Shown: in pieces, positions 7,334 to 10,352 of the stretch | Layout of the letters: every line of letters begins with the position of its first letter | Numbering within the stretch: the first letter of the stretch is position 1 | DNA from: CAZBGL01 sp964491375 | GTDB lineage: Bacteria > Desulfobacterota > Deferrisomatia > Deferrisomatales > Deferrisomataceae | DNA length: 10,352 bases | Assembly (NCBI GenBank): GCA_964491375.1 | Contig: CAZBGL010000029.1 | Span: forward strand, 1-10,352 | Direction of reading: 5' to 3' | Translations under genes and position numbers: made by a program | Notes under the pieces: generated by a model | What the model was told of the DNA's origin: nothing | The model's input: only the letters and a program-made list of their open reading frames with translations | Database searches by the model: none

Positions 7334-8581
7334 TCACGGCTCCTGCCCGGTCACGTCGAGCAGCAGCGGCAGGAGCTTCCGGTAGTACAGGTTGTCCCAT
7401 ACGTAGTCCCGGATCACGTGGCGAAACATGGTCTGGGTGTTGTTGGCCCAGGCGATGGCCAGGATCCGCTCGGCGATGGATTGGGGGGGTTCGTCGAGCT
7501 TGAAGTAGGTCACGTTGTCGCCGCCGATCTCCCGGAACGGCGGGATGTCCGAGCACACGATGGGCAGCTTGATCATGCCCGCCTCGAGCAGCGGGATGCC
7601 AAACCCCTCCTGGGTGCTGGGCATGAACAGCACGTCGGCCAGGAGGTAGAGGTCCCGGATGGTGATCCGGTCGGCGCCGAGCTTCTCGCCGCTCCGGAAC
7701 CGGTACTCGGCCATGATCAGGATGTCCTTGTCCACGCCCAGTTCCTTTGCCAGGCGCCGGAGCTTGCGGTAGTAGGCCAGGGTCTTTTCCTCGTGGGGGT
7801 CGTAGGCGCCGGTGAGCAGCAGCCGCGCGTGGAGCCCCCGGTCCTGGAGGGCTCTCACCACGCGGATGGACAGCTCGATGTTCTTCCGGGGGTGGAGGCG
7901 GCTGGGCTGCACCAACAGGAAGTCCGCCTCGAACAGGTTCTCCTCCTGGATCACCCGGACCGTGGTGGGGTCGAGCCGGAAGAACCGGATCGGGTCGATG
8001 CCGTTGGGCACCACCTCCAGGTCTGCCCCGTGTCCATACAGTTGCCGGAACTGCTGCCGCCGGGCCTCGGTGATGGTGATGTACCGGATGTTCGGATTGT
8101 ACCTGCGCAGGATCTCCCACACCGGGTGGCTCAGCTGGGGCGCCAGGTGGTCGTAGAAGAACGGGCTGTCGTGGTTCCACGCCACGACCCGGATCGTCCC
8201 GGCGTCGGCCAGGCGGTGAAGGGCCTTGGCCAGGGGCAGGTTGTACTGCATGGCCAGCACGTTGTGCGCGATGACCACCTGGAAGTCCTCGGCCATGGCC
8301 GAGAGGTAGGCGAAGATCTCGTCCGCGATCTGGTCCAGGGTCCGGGGATTCTCGGAGCCGATCTCCTGGGCGCGCAGGATCCGCTCGTTGCGGGAGCCCA
8401 GCCGCGGGTGGATCTCCACGGGGTACTCGTCGGTAAACTGCCCGCCCGCGCCGGCATAGATCTTGACCGGGTGGAAGTGGCGGCGGAACAGGGACGCCTG
8501 CTGGCGGACCACTTCCTCGACCCCACCCACCACGGGCGGACACGAATAGTGCAGAAGGGCAATCTGGATCTTGGGTTTCAT
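7334..8581 (-). CDS. GT4-type glycosyltransferase (second gene of pair)
   Basis: This 415-residue product has the two-Rossmann GT-B layout of retaining family 4 glycosyltransferases. The N-terminal acceptor half has GGVEEVV (19-25) and WNHD (135-138). The donor half has VPNGID (191-196), SRLHPRKN with R232/K233 for the nucleotide-sugar phosphates, and the E-x7-E motif EGFGIPLLE (E325, E333). It has no signal peptide or obvious membrane span, so it is cytoplasmic or peripheral. The ATG at 8581 was preferred over one nine codons upstream because GGAGG sits 9 bases before it and the family sequence begins at KIQIALLHYS. It lies 64 bases downstream of a related glycosyltransferase on the same strand and is probably co-transcribed. 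Donor and acceptor cannot be read from the sequence. Its length is normal for GT4. Confidence 0.88.
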   Translation of the reverse strand: MKPKIQIALLHYSCPPVVGGVEEVVRQQASLFRRHFHPVKIYAGAGGQFTDEYPVEIHPRLGSRNERILRAQEIGSENPRTLDQIADEIFAYLSAMAEDFQVVIAHNVLAMQYNLPLAKALHRLADAGTIRVVAWNHDSPFFYDHLAPQLSHPVWEILRRYNPNIRYITITEARRQQFRQLYGHGADLEVVPNGIDPIRFFRLDPTTVRVIQEENLFEADFLLVQPSRLHPRKNIELSIRVVRALQDRGLHARLLLTGAYDPHEEKTLAYYRKLRRLAKELGVDKDILIMAEYRFRSGEKLGADRITIRDLYLLADVLFMPSTQEGFGIPLLEAGMIKLPIVCSDIPPFREIGGDNVTYFKLDEPPQSIAERILAIAWANNTQTMFRHVIRDYVWDNLYYRKLLPLLLDVTGQEP

Positions 8582-8590
8582 GGCCGCGCA

Positions 8591-8595
8591 CCTCC
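8591..8595 (-). promoter_or_regulatory. Ribosome binding site selecting the ATG at 8581
   Basis: GGAGG on the minus strand, 9 bases before the ATG at 8579-8581. It would lie inside the coding sequence if the upstream ATG at 8608 were used. Confidence 0.55.
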
Positions 8596-8645
8596 GTGCC
8601 GCCTTCATACCCCCTCGAGTCGACTTCCCGCAACCCGACCGGCAC

Positions 8646-9968
8646 TCACGGCGCCGCGAAGCACTCCTCCGGCCGGAGCAGGCGTCCCCCGCAGCACCGA
8701 ATCAGGTGGAGCAGCTTCTCCTCCAGCACCTCGTAGCTGAAGTGCTCCCGGGCGATCCGGTAGTTGCGCTCGACCATGCGCCGCCTGCGGCCCGGATCCT
8801 CCAGGATTTCGCGGATGCGCCGGATGGCCCGCCGGGTGGCGAACCCCTCGATCTCCACCACGTCGAACCCCTTGGGCTCGATGTCCGCGACGTAGATGGA
8901 GTACCGGTTCACCACGATCGGCTTCTTGAAGTATACGGCTTCCAGGAAGGCATTGCCGAACCCCTCGAACCCGCTCGGGTAGGTGACCAGGTCGGCGGCG
9001 AGGTACGCGTCGGCGATGGTGTACAGGCGTTCCCCGTCCCCGTTGACTCCCCGCCGGGGAGCGATCAGGTGGTCGATGCCCACGAGTTTCACACCCATGC
9101 GGGCCGCGTACTCATGGATGCGCTCGTGGTACTCGTCGCCCTCGTCGCCCGAGGCGTGGGAGATCACGAGCAGGGGGTTCTCGAGTTCCAGGTAGCTCAC
9201 GATCTCGATGGACCGCTCGATCCACTTGCGTGGCACCACGCGCGTGGGCTGGAGCACGAGGATGTCGTCGTCGTCCAGGCCCAGGCGCTCGCGCAGGCTC
9301 CGGCTGTACGCGTCGGGCTCGGGCGGCGGGTTGGCGAAGTCGTACACGTTCGGCACGATGGTGTTCGAAAGCCCTCTCCTGAAGCTCAGTTGCTGGGAGG
9401 CCAGCGAGTTGATCACCACGTGCTGGATGGTGGGCAAGGCCGGCGGGAACGCGGCCCGGAGGTAGTCCTCGCAGGCGTTCACCAGGAACCGGTCCCGTTC
9501 CCACGCGAAGTCGTGGTGGTGGGCGATGGTGGGAATGCCGGTTTCCGCGATGAACTCGGCGAGGGCGAGACCCAGGGGGATGTTCATGGGGATGGCGAGC
9601 GCGTTCTCCGGGATGAGGAGTTGGACCTCGAAACGATCGCGGAAGGCGTACAGGGCCTCCTTGAGCTCGTCCTTCAACGCCTGCACGCGCTCGGACGTGG
9701 CCCGGCTCCGAACCCGCTTGCCGAACAGGTCTTCCTGGACCTCCAGGATCTCGGGGTGCTGGAAGTGGGCCTTTTCGATCAGCGTGGATCGGTCCTCGGG
9801 CCGGTCCAGTTCCCCGGCGAAGTAAAAGCACCGGTAGCCGTTCCGCTCCAGCACGTCCACCCATTTCTGGATCTCCAGCGAGACGCCGTCGGTGCCGGCG
9901 ATGCGGGTGGACACGATGCCCACGTTGCGGATGTCGCCGGGGCCGCAGACGGGTGCCTGCCTGGTCAT
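8646..9968 (-). CDS. GT4-type glycosyltransferase (first gene of pair)
   Basis: This 440-residue retaining glycosyltransferase has a GT-B fold. Motifs in order: NVGIVSTRIAGTDGVSLE (15-32, nucleating the N-terminal Rossmann domain), AHHHDFAWERDRF (H150-H152, D153), a VPNVYDF segment, PTRVVPRKW with R247/K248, and the E-x7-E motif EGFGNAFLE (E335, E343). The ATG at 9968 is chosen because AAGGAGG lies 9 bases upstream. The frame stays open to 10322, but that extension is Arg/Gly/Pro-rich and not protein-like. The product shares a parallel series of motifs with the downstream glycosyltransferase, so the two are probably ancient paralogues acting in successive steps. The GTDGVSLE start recalls GT4 enzymes such as mannosylglucosylglycerate synthases, which would suggest a compatible solute; this is a memory-based and weak hint. 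A cell-surface polysaccharide role is equally possible. Confidence 0.88.
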   Translation of the reverse strand: MTRQAPVCGPGDIRNVGIVSTRIAGTDGVSLEIQKWVDVLERNGYRCFYFAGELDRPEDRSTLIEKAHFQHPEILEVQEDLFGKRVRSRATSERVQALKDELKEALYAFRDRFEVQLLIPENALAIPMNIPLGLALAEFIAETGIPTIAHHHDFAWERDRFLVNACEDYLRAAFPPALPTIQHVVINSLASQQLSFRRGLSNTIVPNVYDFANPPPEPDAYSRSLRERLGLDDDDILVLQPTRVVPRKWIERSIEIVSYLELENPLLVISHASGDEGDEYHERIHEYAARMGVKLVGIDHLIAPRRGVNGDGERLYTIADAYLAADLVTYPSGFEGFGNAFLEAVYFKKPIVVNRYSIYVADIEPKGFDVVEIEGFATRRAIRRIREILEDPGRRRRMVERNYRIAREHFSYEVLEEKLLHLIRCCGGRLLRPEECFAAP

Positions 9969-9977
9969 CGACGTTTC

Positions 9978-9984
9978 CCTCCTT
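9978..9984 (-). promoter_or_regulatory. Strong ribosome binding site selecting the ATG at 9968
   Basis: A full AAGGAGG on the minus strand sits 9 bases before the ATG at 9966-9968. It argues against the much longer in-frame extension towards 10322. Confidence 0.7.
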
Positions 9985-10352
9985 GCGTCGCTCGAACGAT
10001 CCGGTCGGTCGCCAACGGGTGACGGGTATCGGCTATGGGTTTCGGTCGTTGGGCCTCCCCGATTCCGGTTCCGAGCCGCACCGCCGAGGCCGTGGCCCTG
10101 AAGCGGACACGGGCCCCCTGGCGGCATCACCGAGGCCCGGGAGGGCCCCCAGGCTCGGGCGGGCGCGAACACGCAATATGCGACCTCGCCGCGGCAACCC
10201 GCCGCTCGGAAACGCCCGGCGAGCACCCTCGGGGCACGCCAACGCCGCTCGGAACCCCCAGGGCCGCGGCGACCGTAGGAGCCGCGCCCGCGCCTCGCAA
10301 GGGGGCCCTCCCGGCCCCGCACGGGTCGAACGGGCCGCTCCCACCCGGCCTG
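9985..10352. other. GC-rich stretch without a convincing gene
   Basis: About 370 bases upstream of the glycosyltransferase pair. Open frames exist on both strands only because stop codons are rare at this G+C; their translations are dominated by Arg, Gly and Pro and lack any recognisable motif. It must contain the leader or promoter of the glycosyltransferase genes unless they belong to an operon starting further right. I see no clear promoter hexamers. A short 6-bp GC hairpin (10302-10318) and a 12-base direct repeat (10200-10211, 10243-10254) are present. Confidence 0.4.

Noticed and set aside
7418..10022. Plus-strand open frames 7418-8740 and 8571-10022 opposite the glycosyltransferases
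   Set aside because: Their His/Val/Asp-rich translations are typical of the antisense of GC-rich genes; the minus strand carries the E-x7-E and nucleotide-sugar motifs.
10200..10254. Direct repeat CGCCGCTCGGAA at 10200-10211 and 10243-10254
   Set aside because: Only two copies, 12 bases, in very GC-rich sequence, and no regular array. It is too weak for a repeat family or CRISPR call.
10302..10318. GGGGCC/GGCCCC hairpin as a terminator
   Set aside because: Only a 6-bp stem, no T-run, and no gene end identified beside it.
9969..10322. In-frame N-terminal extension of the first glycosyltransferase to an ATG at 10322
   Set aside because: The extension is Arg/Gly/Pro-rich without family similarity, and a full AAGGAGG sits just upstream of the ATG at 9968, where the GT4 sequence begins.

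Overview
The window is GC-rich DNA from what looks like an anaerobic bacterium, most plausibly a deltaproteobacterial (Desulfobacterota/Desulfuromonadota-like) lineage. The reasons are the high G+C, frequent GTG starts, and a very large oxygen-sensitive type of ATPase, the 2-hydroxyacyl-CoA dehydratase / benzoyl-CoA reductase activase family with a DUF2229 region, typical of strict anaerobes. The lineage is an inference; no rRNA or other marker gene is present.

Layout. (1) 1-2766, minus strand: a large lipoprotein gene whose 3' end lies beyond the left edge. It is open for 922 codons and has a signal peptide with lipobox, a Big_5-like Ig domain, a PKD-like domain and a long uncharacterised region ending in Gly-rich beta strands. 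(2) 2767-3038: a divergent, comparatively AT-rich intergenic region with one imperfect palindrome. (3) 3039-7284, plus strand: two overlapping reading frames that together make one activase-like protein of about 1415 residues. The first (1004 aa) carries two tandem ASKHA-type activase domains, a Cys cluster and a DUF2229/HgdB-like region. The second (about 411 aa) carries the rest of the HgdB-like part and has an apparent one-base frameshift near 6260. (4) 7276-7319: a perfect 10-bp inverted repeat at the convergent gene end. (5) 7334-9968, minus strand: two related GT4-type glycosyltransferases in a likely operon, 64 bases apart. (6) 9969-10352: GC-rich sequence with no convincing gene.

How they work together. 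The two activase halves keep both pairs of cluster-ligand cysteines. A single polypeptide could therefore imitate the homodimer that holds one [4Fe-4S] cluster in HgdC-type activators, and could pass ATP-energised electrons to its own HgdB-like C-terminal part. No separate dehydratase subunits lie in the window, so the substrate is unknown. The glycosyltransferase pair looks like an independent unit for a glycoside, polysaccharide or compatible solute. The lipoprotein is an independent envelope protein.

The most noteworthy points are the split plus frameshifted activase, the tandem-activase/HgdB-like fusion as a possible self-contained ATP-dependent reductase, and the large lipoprotein of unknown function. 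I found no CRISPR array, tRNA, rRNA, insertion sequence or defence system.
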